Positions 7,895 through 16,508 are shown, counted from the stretch's first letter. The stretch is DNA of 64,000 nt from Pseudomonas versuta (GCF_001294575.1 NZ_CP012676.1:2170001-2234000), one strand, 5' to 3'. Made by a program: numbers and translations. Notes: a model not told the origin generated them from the letters alone.

Positions 7895-9256
7895 ATGAAC
7901 TGGAGTCTTACTTCCCTTACCGCGATGATGCTGCTGGCACTCAACGTCAATGCAGCCGATGACGCACAGATCAAGCGTGGCCAGTACCTGTCCACTGCCG
8001 GTGACTGCGTTGCCTGCCACAGCGTGCCCGGCGGCAAGCCGTTTGCCGGGGGCCTGGCGCTGCCTACGCCGATCGGCGACATCATCGCCACCAACATCAC
8101 CCCGTCGAAAACCGCCGGTATCGGCAACTACAGCCTGGAGCAGTTCAGCGATGCCCTGCGCAAGGGCGTGCGTGCCGATGGCCAGCATCTTTATCCCGCC
8201 ATGCCTTACACCGCTTACGCCAAAGTCAGCGATGAAGATATCAAGGATATGTACGCCTACTTCATGAACGCAGTGGAGCCGGTGGATGCACCGACCAAAG
8301 CCACCGACCTGCCGTTTCCGTTCAACATTCGCCTGTCCATGGCCGCGTGGAACCTGTTGTTTCTCGACAACAGCACCTTCGTTGCCGATACCGGCCGCGG
8401 TCCCGAGTGGAACCGTGGTGCCTATCTGGTCCAGGGCCTGACCCACTGCAGCACCTGCCACACCCCGCGCAATCTGCTGATGGCCGAAGTGGCATCCAAA
8501 GAACTGGCGGGCGGCGATGTGGGAACCTGGCACGCGCCCAACATCACCTCCGACCTCAACAGCGGTATCGGTGGCTGGGACAATTCTGAGCTGGTGGCGT
8601 ACCTGAAAACCGGCGAAGCCCGGGGCAAGGCACAAGCTGCCGGGCCGATGGCCGAAGCCGTGGATCACAGCCTGCAACACCTGAGCGACAGCGACCTCAA
8701 GGCCATTGCCGTTTACCTCAAGGCCCTGCCTGCGCAGCACAACCCGGCTGACAGCAAACCGGTGTATGCCCTGGGTCAAGCCACCGACGAGCTGAACAGC
8801 ATCCGTGGCGTAGCGTTGCCGGCTGATGGCGACAAAATGACCGGTGCCCAGATCTACGATGCCTATTGCAGTTCCTGCCACCAGGCCCAGGGCCAGGGCA
8901 GCTTCGAAGGCGGACTGCCCTCGTTGTTGCACAACACCGCGGTCGGACGCAGCAATCCGGCCAACCTGGTGATGGTGATTCTGGAAGGCGTGAAACGGGG
9001 TGCTGATGGCCAGGACATCCGCATGCAAGGTTTCGAAAAGACCTTGAGCGACCAGCAGGTAGCGACACTGGCGACCTGGCTGACCGGACAATACGGCAAC
9101 CCACAGGTCAACGTCAGCGCGGCCCAGGTCAAGCAAACCCGCGCAGGCGGCCCCGTCTCGCACCTCGCCACCCTGGCCCGAGGCGCGATGGCTGCAGGCG
9201 TCATCGTCTTGATCCTGCTGGTGGTATGGCGAGTACGCCGTAAACGCCGGAGCTGA
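7895..9256 (+). CDS. Triheme membrane cytochrome c subunit of the dehydrogenase
   Basis: Electron-accepting subunit that passes electrons from the flavoprotein to ubiquinone. Signal peptide at residues 1-20 (ending VNAA). Three CxxCH heme sites are visible: CVACH (about residue 42), CSTCH (about 188) and CSSCH (about 327). One C-terminal transmembrane helix (about residues 426-445) followed by RVRRKRRS anchors it to the inner membrane. It starts 4 bp after the large-subunit stop, completing a three-gene operon in the order small-large-cytochrome. 453 aa is normal for this family. Confidence 0.9.
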   Translation: MNWSLTSLTAMMLLALNVNAADDAQIKRGQYLSTAGDCVACHSVPGGKPFAGGLALPTPIGDIIATNITPSKTAGIGNYSLEQFSDALRKGVRADGQHLYPAMPYTAYAKVSDEDIKDMYAYFMNAVEPVDAPTKATDLPFPFNIRLSMAAWNLLFLDNSTFVADTGRGPEWNRGAYLVQGLTHCSTCHTPRNLLMAEVASKELAGGDVGTWHAPNITSDLNSGIGGWDNSELVAYLKTGEARGKAQAAGPMAEAVDHSLQHLSDSDLKAIAVYLKALPAQHNPADSKPVYALGQATDELNSIRGVALPADGDKMTGAQIYDAYCSSCHQAQGQGSFEGGLPSLLHNTAVGRSNPANLVMVILEGVKRGADGQDIRMQGFEKTLSDQQVATLATWLTGQYGNPQVNVSAAQVKQTRAGGPVSHLATLARGAMAAGVIVLILLVVWRVRRKRRS

Positions 9257-9259
9257 CCC

Positions 9260-9397
9260 GTAGGAGCCAGCTTGCTCGCGATGTCATCACGCACATCGCT
9301 GGCAAGCCAGCTCCCACATTTTCCTGGAGCGAGCCCCTCCTGTAGGAGCGAGCCTGCTCGCGAGCTCTTCATTGCCTGGCAAGCTCGCTCCTACAGA
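9260..9397. repeat. Two REP inverted pairs of different subtypes
   Basis: The first pair (9260-9318) uses the GTAGGAGCCAGCTTGCTCGCGA / GCTGGCAAGCCAGCTCCCAC form and the second (9341-9397) the TGTAGGAGCGAGCCTGCTCGCG / AGCTCGCTCCTACA form. They follow the cytochrome gene and could fold into stable 3' hairpins protecting its mRNA. Confidence 0.8.
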
Positions 9398-9423
9398 GGG
9401 CGGTAGAGCTGCGTATCCGCCAA

Positions 9424-9640
9424 TCACAAGGCTCGTGCGCGGCCGCCTGCAGCGGCAAACCCGTGCTGCAGATCCTCGATCAGCTCGGCGACATCTTCAA
9501 GCCCGACATGCAGGCGCAACACCGGGTTCAGCGCGCGATCCAGGGCGCTTTCGCTGTCCTTGAGGTCGGCGACAATCACCAGGCTTTCGTAACCACCCCA
9601 CGAAGCGCCCAGTCCAAACAGTTGCAACGCATCAATAAAG
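9424..9640 (-). pseudogene. metC: 3' remnant of a cystathionine beta-lyase (metC) gene
   Basis: The minus-strand frame ends with a sequence clearly matching the C-terminus of MetC-type PLP lyases: FIDALQLFGLGASWGGYESL followed by ALNPVLRLHVGLEDVAELIEDL. Upstream of about 9640 the similarity stops and continues as unrelated, frame-shifted sequence, so the catalytic core with the PLP lysine is missing. It is a truncated remnant lying between the dehydrogenase and lactonase genes and probably not expressed. Confidence 0.75.
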
Positions 9641-9895
9641 CGCGGTTTTACCGTCTGCCATTCAGGCTTGTGCCGTTGCATCTGCTTAACGTCATCGCGC
9701 TGGCGAATACCGCAAGTTGCTGGAAGGGATACGCCGGGCGGCGCGGGACCGCCGGGGCTGTCGGCATAGAGGGTGCTTGTGATAAAGCATCGCGGGCACC
9801 GGCGGCACTCGACAAACAGATTGACATAACAACGGTAGCCACCTAACAATCAAGCGAAGAGGTACGACAACATATAACAATAAGGAAACCTTGCG

Positions 9896-11035
9896 ATGCT
9901 TCGAGCTATACCCCTGAAAACCCTGGCCGGCGCCGTTCTTATGAGCCTCACTCCGCTGAGCTGGGCCAGTAGCTATGTCTACGTATCCAATGCTATCGAC
10001 GGCACCCTCAGCAGTTATACGTTGACTGCACAAGGCCAACTGCAACCCCTGGCCACCACCGAAGCCGGTCCGGGCGTCATGCCGCTGGCCCTGAGCCCCG
10101 ATCACAGCAAGCTCTATGCTTCCATTCGCGGCAAACCTTATGCCTTGGCCACCTTCGCTATCGACCCTGAGAGCGGCGCCCTCAAGCACCTGAAAAACTC
10201 GACCGTGGCCGACAGCCTGGCCTATATCTCGACCGACAAGAACGGTCACTACCTGTTGGGTGCCTCGTACGGCGAGGATCTGGTCAGCGTTAATAAGATC
10301 GATAACGACGGCGTTGTCAGCGATGACGTGCAGCAAGTGATCAAGACCGGGCCCAATGCGCATTCGATTATTGTCGATGGCACCAACCGCTTCGTATACG
10401 CCGCCAATCTGGGTGCCGATCACCTGCTGGAATTCAAGTTCGACGCCGCCAGCGGCAAGCTCACGGCCCTGGGTCAGGTCAAGCTGCCTGAAGGCAGCGG
10501 TCCACGTCACCCGGTGATTTCACCAGACAATCGTTTCCTCTATTTGCTTAACGAAATGGCGGGCAGTGTCACCACCTTTGCCATCGACCCGAAGACCGGG
10601 CGCCTGACCGGGCTCGCGGACGTCGGCGCGATACCGGCGGACTCTGGCCTGGTACGCGGGGTCGCCCGGCCCATGATCAAGCCCGGCCAGCCGACACCAC
10701 CGCCACTGGCGCCCAATCTGATATGGGCCGCGGATATCAAGCTGACCCCGGACGGACGCTACCTGTATACCTCCGAGCGCACGGGCAGCACGGTCAGCGT
10801 GTTTGCCATCGACAGCAAGACGGGGCTGCCCGGCTTTGTGCAGAACATTAAAGTCGAGCAACAACCACGGGGTATTGCAGTCGATCCCTCGGGGCAATGG
10901 TTGCTGGTGAGCGGGGAGAAAAGCCCGCAGGTCGGGGTGTATGCCATTAACCCCAAAGACGGCACCCTCACCCGCCACGCCACTGCGCCTTCGGGCAAAG
11001 GCGCGAACTGGGTCCAGGTGGTGAGTTACCCCTGA
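9896..11035 (+). CDS. Secreted lactonase, seven-bladed beta-propeller (Pgl/YbhE family)
   Basis: 379-aa protein of the 6-phosphogluconolactonase (YbhE-type) propeller family with an N-terminal signal peptide (residues 1-25, ending SWAS), so it acts in the periplasm rather than on cytoplasmic 6-phosphogluconolactone. Blade repeats are visible as SSYVYVSNAIDGTLSSY, NRFVYAANLGADHL, NRFLYLLNEMAGSV, GRYLYTSERTGSTV and GQWLLVSGEKSPQV. Position behind the sugar dehydrogenase operon suggests it hydrolyses the lactone formed by periplasmic aldose oxidation to the free acid (inference). Complete gene, followed by a strong hairpin. Confidence 0.85.
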   Translation: MLRAIPLKTLAGAVLMSLTPLSWASSYVYVSNAIDGTLSSYTLTAQGQLQPLATTEAGPGVMPLALSPDHSKLYASIRGKPYALATFAIDPESGALKHLKNSTVADSLAYISTDKNGHYLLGASYGEDLVSVNKIDNDGVVSDDVQQVIKTGPNAHSIIVDGTNRFVYAANLGADHLLEFKFDAASGKLTALGQVKLPEGSGPRHPVISPDNRFLYLLNEMAGSVTTFAIDPKTGRLTGLADVGAIPADSGLVRGVARPMIKPGQPTPPPLAPNLIWAADIKLTPDGRYLYTSERTGSTVSVFAIDSKTGLPGFVQNIKVEQQPRGIAVDPSGQWLLVSGEKSPQVGVYAINPKDGTLTRHATAPSGKGANWVQVVSYP

Positions 11036-11040
11036 CCCTG

Positions 11041-11075
11041 GCTAATCGCTGGCGCAGGTGGCACCAGCGATTAGC
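11041..11075 (+). terminator. Perfect 12-bp hairpin after the lactonase gene
   Basis: GCTAATCGCTGG and its exact complement CCAGCGATTAGC are separated by 11 bases. It starts 5 bp after the stop codon. Only a short GGTTT follows, so it is a weak intrinsic terminator or a 3' stabilising stem, possibly shared with the convergent gene. Confidence 0.6.
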
Positions 11076-11096
11076 GGTTTGGGGTGCTGGCCAGGT

Positions 11097-12887
11097 TCAA
11101 ATAAAACTGCGCGGCTGGCGCAGCAGCGGCTCCAGTTCGTTTGTCGGCAAGGGTCGGCAAAACAGAAAGCCCTGCACCTGGTCGCAACCGTTGTCGGTCA
11201 AAAAAGCCAGCTGCTCGCGGGTTTCCACACCTTCAGCAATGACCTGCAGATCAAGGCTGTGGGCCAGTTCAATGATGGTCCGGGCGATGGCCGCGTCCTG
11301 AGGATTGTTGGTGACCTCGCGAATGAATGCGATGTCGATTTTCAGCTTGTCGATGGGGAAACGGCTCAAATACGCGAGGCTCGAATAGCCTGTACCAAAG
11401 TCATCAATCGAGATCTTTACCCCGGTATCCCTGAGCTTTAGCAGGCTGGCGATGGTATGCGGCGTGTTGACCATCAGCGAGCTTTCGGTCAGCTCGACCT
11501 CCAGCCATTTGGCTTCTACGTGATGGTCTTCAAGCGCGCGCCGGATGTCATGGACCAAATCGCCGTCGATGAGCTGTTGCGCCGACACGTTCACCGCCAC
11601 CTGCACCGGCCCCAGGCCCGAACTCTTCCACAGGGCAATCTGCCGGCAAACAGTGTCGAGAACCCACTGCCCTACCCGGGAAATAAGCCCCAGGCTCTCA
11701 AGAACGGGGACGAACACGCCCGGGGAAATTGCGGCGAGCCCCGGGCGCGGCCAGCGCAATAACGCCTCGACCCCGCAGATCTGGCCATCTGCGAGGCCAA
11801 TCTTCGGTTGATAGAACACCTCGAATGCCTGCTTGCTCACCGCCTCGCCCAGCGCGGCTACCAGCTCCTGGCGCGCCAGAACATCCACATTCATTTGCGC
11901 GGTGTAAAAACGGTAGGTATCGCGCCCTACCTGTTTGGCACGGTGCATCGCGGTATTGGCCTGCTTGATCAGGCGGTGCGCATCCGAGCCATCATCGGGG
12001 TACAGGGCAATCCCGATACTGGCCGTCATCGGCACCTCCTGGTCGAGAATGCTGAAAGGCTCGTGCAGCACTTCACGTATCCGGTCAACCATCTGCTGAG
12101 CATTGGATTGACCTTCACGTAACATCAGGATCAACCCGAACTCTTCGCCCCCCATACGGCCCAGGGTGTCACTGACATTCAGGCAACTGCCCAGACGCTG
12201 GCCGAGTTCGGTCAACATCCGGTGCCCCTGCTCCTGGCCCCAGGTGTCATTGACACGCTTGAAGTCGTTGAGATCGACAATAAACACTGCCAATTGCCAG
12301 CCCCTGACCTCTGCCTGGGTCAGGCCCATGTGCAATGTGGTGTAAAAAAGCTGGCGATTGGGCAGGCCGGTCAAGCTGTCGTAGTGGGTCATATGCAGCA
12401 GGTGCTTATCGGAGTCGCTCTGCGTGCGCGCCTGCTCCAGGTCGGTGCTGCACTTATCCAGCCGCTCTTCGAGCATCAGGCTGTGGTCGGCCTGATAGTC
12501 GCCAAATGCGGTGAGCCGCAACAAATTGCGCACCCGCAACCACAGCTCAGTACTGACTACCGGCTTACCGAGAAAGTCCTCGGCGCCGGCTTCCAGGCCC
12601 GCGATGCGAGCTTTTTGATCACTTTGCGCAGAGAGCATGATGATCGGAATATTGGCGGTGGCAGAATTGCTCTTGAAGTGGCGGGCGACTGCGTAGCCAT
12701 CCATGTCCGGCAGCTGGATATCGAGCAGGATCAGATCCGGCGCGTGCTGCATCACCATGGCCAGCGCCTCTTTACCGGACCCGGCCGTCAGGGTCTGATA
12801 CCCCTGCCCTCGCAACAGAACTTCAAGCAGCTTTCGAACATGTACATCGTTGTCAACGATCAGCAACGTGGCGGGCATGGCGGACAT
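11097..12887 (-). CDS. Response regulator with GGDEF and EAL domains
   Basis: c-di-GMP signalling protein of 596 aa. Receiver at residues about 6-125 with phospho-acceptor Asp in LILLDIQLPD and conserved Lys in FLGKPV. A short coiled linker (about 135-165) leads to a GGDEF domain with the near-consensus active site GGEEF (Glu for Asp is tolerated in active cyclases). The EAL domain retains VEALLRW, NVSAQQL, ELTES, IDDFGTGYSSL, KIDIAFI, AEGVET and QGFLFCRPLP, i.e. all metal and catalytic positions, so phosphodiesterase activity is likely. No partner histidine kinase is adjacent. The second ATG (residue 4) is an equally possible start. Converges on the lactonase gene. Confidence 0.92.
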   Translation of the reverse strand: MSAMPATLLIVDNDVHVRKLLEVLLRGQGYQTLTAGSGKEALAMVMQHAPDLILLDIQLPDMDGYAVARHFKSNSATANIPIIMLSAQSDQKARIAGLEAGAEDFLGKPVVSTELWLRVRNLLRLTAFGDYQADHSLMLEERLDKCSTDLEQARTQSDSDKHLLHMTHYDSLTGLPNRQLFYTTLHMGLTQAEVRGWQLAVFIVDLNDFKRVNDTWGQEQGHRMLTELGQRLGSCLNVSDTLGRMGGEEFGLILMLREGQSNAQQMVDRIREVLHEPFSILDQEVPMTASIGIALYPDDGSDAHRLIKQANTAMHRAKQVGRDTYRFYTAQMNVDVLARQELVAALGEAVSKQAFEVFYQPKIGLADGQICGVEALLRWPRPGLAAISPGVFVPVLESLGLISRVGQWVLDTVCRQIALWKSSGLGPVQVAVNVSAQQLIDGDLVHDIRRALEDHHVEAKWLEVELTESSLMVNTPHTIASLLKLRDTGVKISIDDFGTGYSSLAYLSRFPIDKLKIDIAFIREVTNNPQDAAIARTIIELAHSLDLQVIAEGVETREQLAFLTDNGCDQVQGFLFCRPLPTNELEPLLRQPRSFI

Positions 12888-13271
12888 GTATAGCCCTCAA
12901 GAAATGCGGTTGTTTAGGCAAACCGGGGCCACCTGATGGCGGAGCGTTTCCGGTGGGACGTTAAAGTCTTAATCACGCTTTTTTCTTCGGGCGCCGCACT
13001 GCAAAAACAGACGCTGCTGAAGACGGCGCCCTGAAGCCTGCCGGTCTTGAGCAGGTTTTTTGTCAACGCAATTCAATAGTCTTTTCGAGGCGGGGTCGCA
13101 GCTGTGCGGGGCTAACGTGCAGGCTGCCTGCCCATTGGTTCGAACTCCGTCAACAACCTGCGAATCTGCGTACTAGAAATGGAGTAAAGCACCGTTATGG
13201 GCATTGCACCACGGGCGTTTCGTCAAAGCAGCGCAGCCGCTCTAACACAGCCACGGGCAGGTGCTACACCC
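12888..13271. other. Intergenic region, no gene recognised
   Basis: 384 bp between divergently facing neighbours. It holds the promoter region of the REC-GGDEF-EAL gene and a long-range inverted repeat (GGGCGCCG near 12990 and CGGCGCCC near 13024). The plus-strand frame at 13197 has no ribosome site and no family features. Confidence 0.6.
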
Positions 13272-13679
13272 TCAGCTTCGGGGCCCGCTGCCCCGTGCCG
13301 CCGCCTTGAGCAGCAACTGAAAACTCGGACATTCCACGTGCCGCTCCGCAGGACACACCGCAGCACGTCGCAGCTCATCACGGGCAGCACTGAGCCGCGC
13401 AATTACCTGTTCCAGCTCATCGGCCTTGTCCAGTAATTGCACGCGATCAAGCGCGGGCCTGCCATCCGCGCCGACCATAAGCGCAATATCTTCCAATGAA
13501 AAAGTCAGCCCCTGGGCCAGGGCAATCAGTGACAGTTTATCCAGCACATCAGGGGCAAACACCCGGCTTTGGCCGCGTCGCCCTATAGAGCGGACAAGCC
13601 CCTTTTCTTCGTAGTAGCGCAACGTCGATGCCGGGACACCCGAACGCCTCGCTACTTCACCAATGACCAGCTCTTTCAT
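13272..13679 (-). CDS. MerR-family regulator, SoxR-like but without the four-cysteine cluster
   Basis: 135-aa MerR regulator. Residues 4-40 form the winged helix (IGEVARRSGVPASTLRYYEE), followed by the usual coiled coil. In-frame ATG at 13727 would place the start inside the divergent gene's promoter; the ATG at 13679 gives the canonical MerR N-terminus MKELVIGEVA and is chosen. The C-terminal region has only two cysteines in CPAERHVEC, not the CxxCxCxxxxxC Fe-S motif of SoxR. The divergent DUF2938 gene and the palindrome between them suggest it regulates that gene. Signal unknown; a thiol or metal sensor is possible (inference). Confidence 0.85.
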   Translation of the reverse strand: MKELVIGEVARRSGVPASTLRYYEEKGLVRSIGRRGQSRVFAPDVLDKLSLIALAQGLTFSLEDIALMVGADGRPALDRVQLLDKADELEQVIARLSAARDELRRAAVCPAERHVECPSFQLLLKAAARGSGPRS

Positions 13680-13681
13680 GG

Positions 13682-13712
13682 TTGACCTCAAGTCGACTTG
13701 AACTTGCACACT
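13682..13712 (+). promoter_or_regulatory. SoxR-box-like MerR operator in a 19-bp-spaced promoter
   Basis: A perfect 14-bp palindrome TCAAGTCGACTTGA (13688-13701) starts right after a -35-like TTGACC (13682-13687); a weak -10-like CACACT sits 19 bp further on, the long spacing typical of MerR-activated promoters. The core CCTCAAGT-nn-ACTTGA matches the known SoxR site CCTCAAGTTAACTTGAGG except at its centre and outer right end. Confidence 0.65.
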
Positions 13713-13759
13713 TGTTGATTCAAGCAATCACTAGCCACGTCCAGCAAGGGGTATTTGAA

Positions 13760-14254
13760 ATGACCATGGTCGAACTCTTTATTAACGCAACCGGAGTGGG
13801 CATAGGCGCGACCCTGTTCATGGACCTTGTGGCCGTGATCAAGAAGCAGGTATTTAACGTGCCATCGCTGGACTACAGACTCGTAGGCCGCTGGCTGGGA
13901 CATATGCTGCAGGGGCAATTCACACACGCGTCGATTGCCGGCGCAGCCCCTGTCCCCTGCGAACGCCTGCTCGGCTGGGCCTTGCATTACCTGACGGGCA
14001 TTATTTTCGCCGGGTTACTCGTGGCCGTTGCGGGCAGCGCCTGGCTCGAACATCCGACCCTGCTGCCCGCACTGTTCACAGGCATCCTCAGCGTGGCTGC
14101 ACCCTGGCTGATCATGCAACCCGCATGGGGCATGGGCCTGGCAGCGGCCAACACCGCCAGACCGTGGGTGGCACGACAAAGAAGCCTGGTCACCCACCTG
14201 ACCTTTGGCCTTGGGCTGTATATAACCTGCCTGGCCTTCGTCAAACACCTCTAG
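13760..14254 (+). CDS. DUF2938 membrane protein
   Basis: 164-aa integral membrane protein of unknown function with four predicted transmembrane stretches (about residues 8-28, 72-95, 100-122, 140-160). The ATG at 13760 is preceded by AAGGGG; a longer frame from 13682 would include the MerR operator and is rejected. Conserved-looking loop motifs are GRWLGHMLQGQFTH and QPAWGMGLAAANT. Divergent from a MerR regulator through a SoxR-box-like promoter, which points to an inducible stress or efflux-related role, but no activity is known for the family. Confidence 0.82.
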   Translation: MTMVELFINATGVGIGATLFMDLVAVIKKQVFNVPSLDYRLVGRWLGHMLQGQFTHASIAGAAPVPCERLLGWALHYLTGIIFAGLLVAVAGSAWLEHPTLLPALFTGILSVAAPWLIMQPAWGMGLAAANTARPWVARQRSLVTHLTFGLGLYITCLAFVKHL

Positions 14255-14273
14255 GTGCTACCGAAGCCAGCAA

Positions 14274-14438
14274 CTAGCGCGGACCGCCCGGACCGCCACC
14301 GCCATATTGACCACCACCACCACCACCACCATGCCCCCCGCCATGGCCACCGCCTGGCGGCATAAACATCCAGCAGCCCGACAAGGACGACACCACAACC
14401 GCTACAAGGACGGCTTTAACGACAGACTTCAACTTCAT
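14274..14438 (-). CDS. Tiny Gly/His-rich lipoprotein (54 aa)
   Basis: Reading the minus strand from the ATG at 14438 gives MKLKSVVKAVLVAVVVSSLS followed by GCWMFMPPGGGHGG and a run of glycines to the end GGPGGPR. The N-terminus is a lipoprotein signal with lipobox LSGC (Cys22), so the mature part is about 33 residues, nearly all Gly with two His. The frame is intact over its whole length despite the CCACCA-repeat composition. No family recognised; the low-complexity tail could bind metal or be a cell-surface linker (speculation). Confidence 0.6.
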   Translation of the reverse strand: MKLKSVVKAVLVAVVVSSLSGCWMFMPPGGGHGGGHGGGGGGGQYGGGGPGGPR

Positions 14439-14543
14439 TACTGCACTCTCACATCAACAGAAAACAACGCCGCCTTATACCAAGGCCGGCATCGCCCGCA
14501 TCCAACATTTACCTAACTTCACATACCTTGTAGCCACAGAGAC

Positions 14544-14760
14544 CCGGGAACCGCACCAACCTTTGTGGGAGCCTGGCTTGCCCGCGATGGCAGCACCGCG
14601 ATCCGGCAGGCATACCGGGTTGCCTGCATCGCTGGCAATCGGGCGTCGAGTGGCGCTCCCACAGATACCGGGAACCTGCACCAACCTTTGTGGGAGCCGG
14701 GCTTGCCCGCGGTGGCAGCACCGCGATCCGGCAGGCATACCGGGTTGCCTGCTCTCACAA
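14544..14760. repeat. Long direct repeat of a REP-containing unit
   Basis: A unit of about 86 bp (CCGGGAACCnGCACCAACCTTTGTGGGAGC...GGTTGCCTGC) occurs twice in direct orientation, at about 14547-14632 and 14668-14752, with only a few differences. Each contains a GTGGGAGC-type REP (GTGGGAGCCTGGCTTGCCCG). Between them lies an inverted REP end (GGCGCTCCCACAGATA). Confidence 0.8.
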
Positions 14761-14796
14761 AAGGAAGGCACACCTGCCCCCCCACTCGTGCTGCTC

Positions 14797-16071
14797 TTAT
14801 GACACCCGCCAAAGCTGATCCAGCCGAGAGGTATAACCCTGACTCATCAGCTCCCGACGCATGCCCCATGCAGGATTCACCGGCACGCTGGCAGCCCGTA
14901 GCGTGCCCCGCCCCCAACGCTGGTTAATCTCATCCAGCACCGACATCACCTTCGTCGCCTGCACCGGCTGGTTAATTGCAAACAAATCATCGGAAAACTC
15001 CCCCGGTTGACGCAGATCCAGCAGCATCACTTCAGCCTTGCTGTACCTGAAACCCGGCTGAAACACGCTGTCTACCGCATCAACCGCTGCCTTTGTCAGC
15101 AGCCGTACATCATCGGTCGGGTATGGCAGCGTCACCACCACCCCCCTGGCGTATTTGGCTTCGTCAGGGTTGAACATGCCCGTGCGAATACTTACTCGCA
15201 CCTTAGTGCAATAAGAGTTCTGCGCGCGGAGCTTTTCCGAGGCCCGCATCATATAAGTCGCCACCGCCTCTTTAATTGGTGCCACCGTCGTCAGACGCTG
15301 GCCAAACATGCGGCTGCAACATATTTCCTGCTTCGGCGGATCAGGCTCATCCAGCTCCAGACACGGTGTGCCCGCCAGCTCCCGGGCAGTTTTCTCGATC
15401 ACCACGCTGAACTTCTTGCGCAGCATCCACGGCTCTGCGCTGGCCAGGTCCATGGCCGTGCGAATGCCCATGCCTTCCAGGTGAGCCGTCATGCGCCGCC
15501 CTACCCCCCACACTTCGCTCACCGCCGTATTGCGCAACACCCAGTGCCGCTGGTGTTCAGTGCACAGGTTGACCACCCCTCCGGTTTGCGCCTGCAGCCG
15601 CTTGGCCGTGTGATTGGCCAGCTTGGCCAGGGTTTTGGTATGGGCAATCCCGACCCCTACCGGAATCCCGGTGCACTGCAGGATCCGGCTGCGCAACTGG
15701 CAGCCCAGGGCGTTGACATCGGCAATGCCGGTCAGGTCCGCAAAACACTCATCGATGCTATAGACCTCCACCGCCGGCACCTGCGACTCGATCAGGCTCA
15801 TCACCCGCTCGCTCATATCGCCGTACAACGCATAGTTGGACGAAAACGCCACAATGCCCAACTGCTCCAGGCGGTGCCTGATCTGAAAGTAAGGCTCGCC
15901 CATCTTGATATGGGGTTTGGCGTCATAACTGCGGGCGATGACACAGCCATCGTTATTGCTCAGCACCACAATGGGTACTTTCGCCAGATCCGGGCGAAAC
16001 ACTCGCTCACAACTGGCATAAAAGCTGTTGCAATCGATCAGGGCGAAAACCGGATCAACCTTAATGCTCAT
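14797..16071 (-). CDS. umuC: DNA polymerase V catalytic subunit UmuC (RulB)
   Basis: Y-family translesion polymerase, 424 aa. Catalytic motifs: FALIDCNSFYASCERVF at the N-terminus (first metal Asp), SIDECF at about residue 105 (catalytic Asp-Glu pair), then helix-hairpin-helix region WGVGRRM. The little-finger domain and the typical C-terminus WGRGTLRAASVP...YTSRLDQLW are complete. It overlaps umuD by 11 bp in the normal umuDC order. SOS induced through the LexA box in front of umuD. A fragment of a second umuC copy is present near 49.2 kb. Confidence 0.96.
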   Translation of the reverse strand: MSIKVDPVFALIDCNSFYASCERVFRPDLAKVPIVVLSNNDGCVIARSYDAKPHIKMGEPYFQIRHRLEQLGIVAFSSNYALYGDMSERVMSLIESQVPAVEVYSIDECFADLTGIADVNALGCQLRSRILQCTGIPVGVGIAHTKTLAKLANHTAKRLQAQTGGVVNLCTEHQRHWVLRNTAVSEVWGVGRRMTAHLEGMGIRTAMDLASAEPWMLRKKFSVVIEKTARELAGTPCLELDEPDPPKQEICCSRMFGQRLTTVAPIKEAVATYMMRASEKLRAQNSYCTKVRVSIRTGMFNPDEAKYARGVVVTLPYPTDDVRLLTKAAVDAVDSVFQPGFRYSKAEVMLLDLRQPGEFSDDLFAINQPVQATKVMSVLDEINQRWGRGTLRAASVPVNPAWGMRRELMSQGYTSRLDQLWRVS

Positions 16072-16489
16072 GGCTGCGCACGGTATAAGTGATCACACCC
16101 CAAATCGAAAGGTCATCACCTTCCATAACATGGCGGTCCGGGTATCTGGGGTTCTCCGAACCCAGGATGACCTTCTTGCCCCGCAGGCACAGGCGCTTAC
16201 AGAGCGGATCATTATTGAGCAGCGCCACTACCACATGCCCGTGGGCAGGCTCGATCGAGCGGTCAACCACTGCCACATCCCCGGGGAAAATCCCGACACC
16301 CTGCATGCTGTCGCCATCGATCGTTACCAGATACACATGCGCAGCCCGCACGTTCAGCATCTCGTCCATCGAGATTTTCTTCTCCATATGATCGGTGGCC
16401 GGTGACGGAAAACCGGCAGGAATTCTGAACGAGTACATCGGCAGGCGAATGCCACCTTCAGCAAGAGGACCCAAAACAGTGAAGCCCAT
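16061..16489 (-). CDS. umuD: SOS mutagenesis protein UmuD (RulA)
   Basis: 142-aa LexA-like autoprotease that becomes UmuD' and activates UmuC. The self-cleavage site is seen as PAG-FPSPATDHMEK (Ala-Gly bond at about residues 25-26). The catalytic Ser is in GDSMQGVGI and the Lys in NNDPLCKRL. Ribosome site AAGGG lies 8 bases before the ATG on the minus strand. Start at 16489 agrees with the LexA box immediately upstream. Confidence 0.95.
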   Translation of the reverse strand: MGFTVLGPLAEGGIRLPMYSFRIPAGFPSPATDHMEKKISMDEMLNVRAAHVYLVTIDGDSMQGVGIFPGDVAVVDRSIEPAHGHVVVALLNNDPLCKRLCLRGKKVILGSENPRYPDRHVMEGDDLSIWGVITYTVRSHEH

Positions 16490-16508
16490 GACACGCGCCC
16501 TTATTAAG

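Noticed and set aside
7802..9163. 453-codon minus-strand frame opposite the cytochrome gene
   Set aside because: Shadow; the plus strand has three heme motifs, signal peptide and membrane anchor.
14300..14345. CCACCA run considered as simple repeat only, or CRISPR-like
   Set aside because: It encodes the glycine run of the small lipoprotein; there are no spacers. No CRISPR array was seen anywhere in the window.
15007..16092. 361-codon plus-strand frame opposite umuC
   Set aside because: Shadow of the well-defined umuC gene; composition His/Arg/Gln-rich with no domain.
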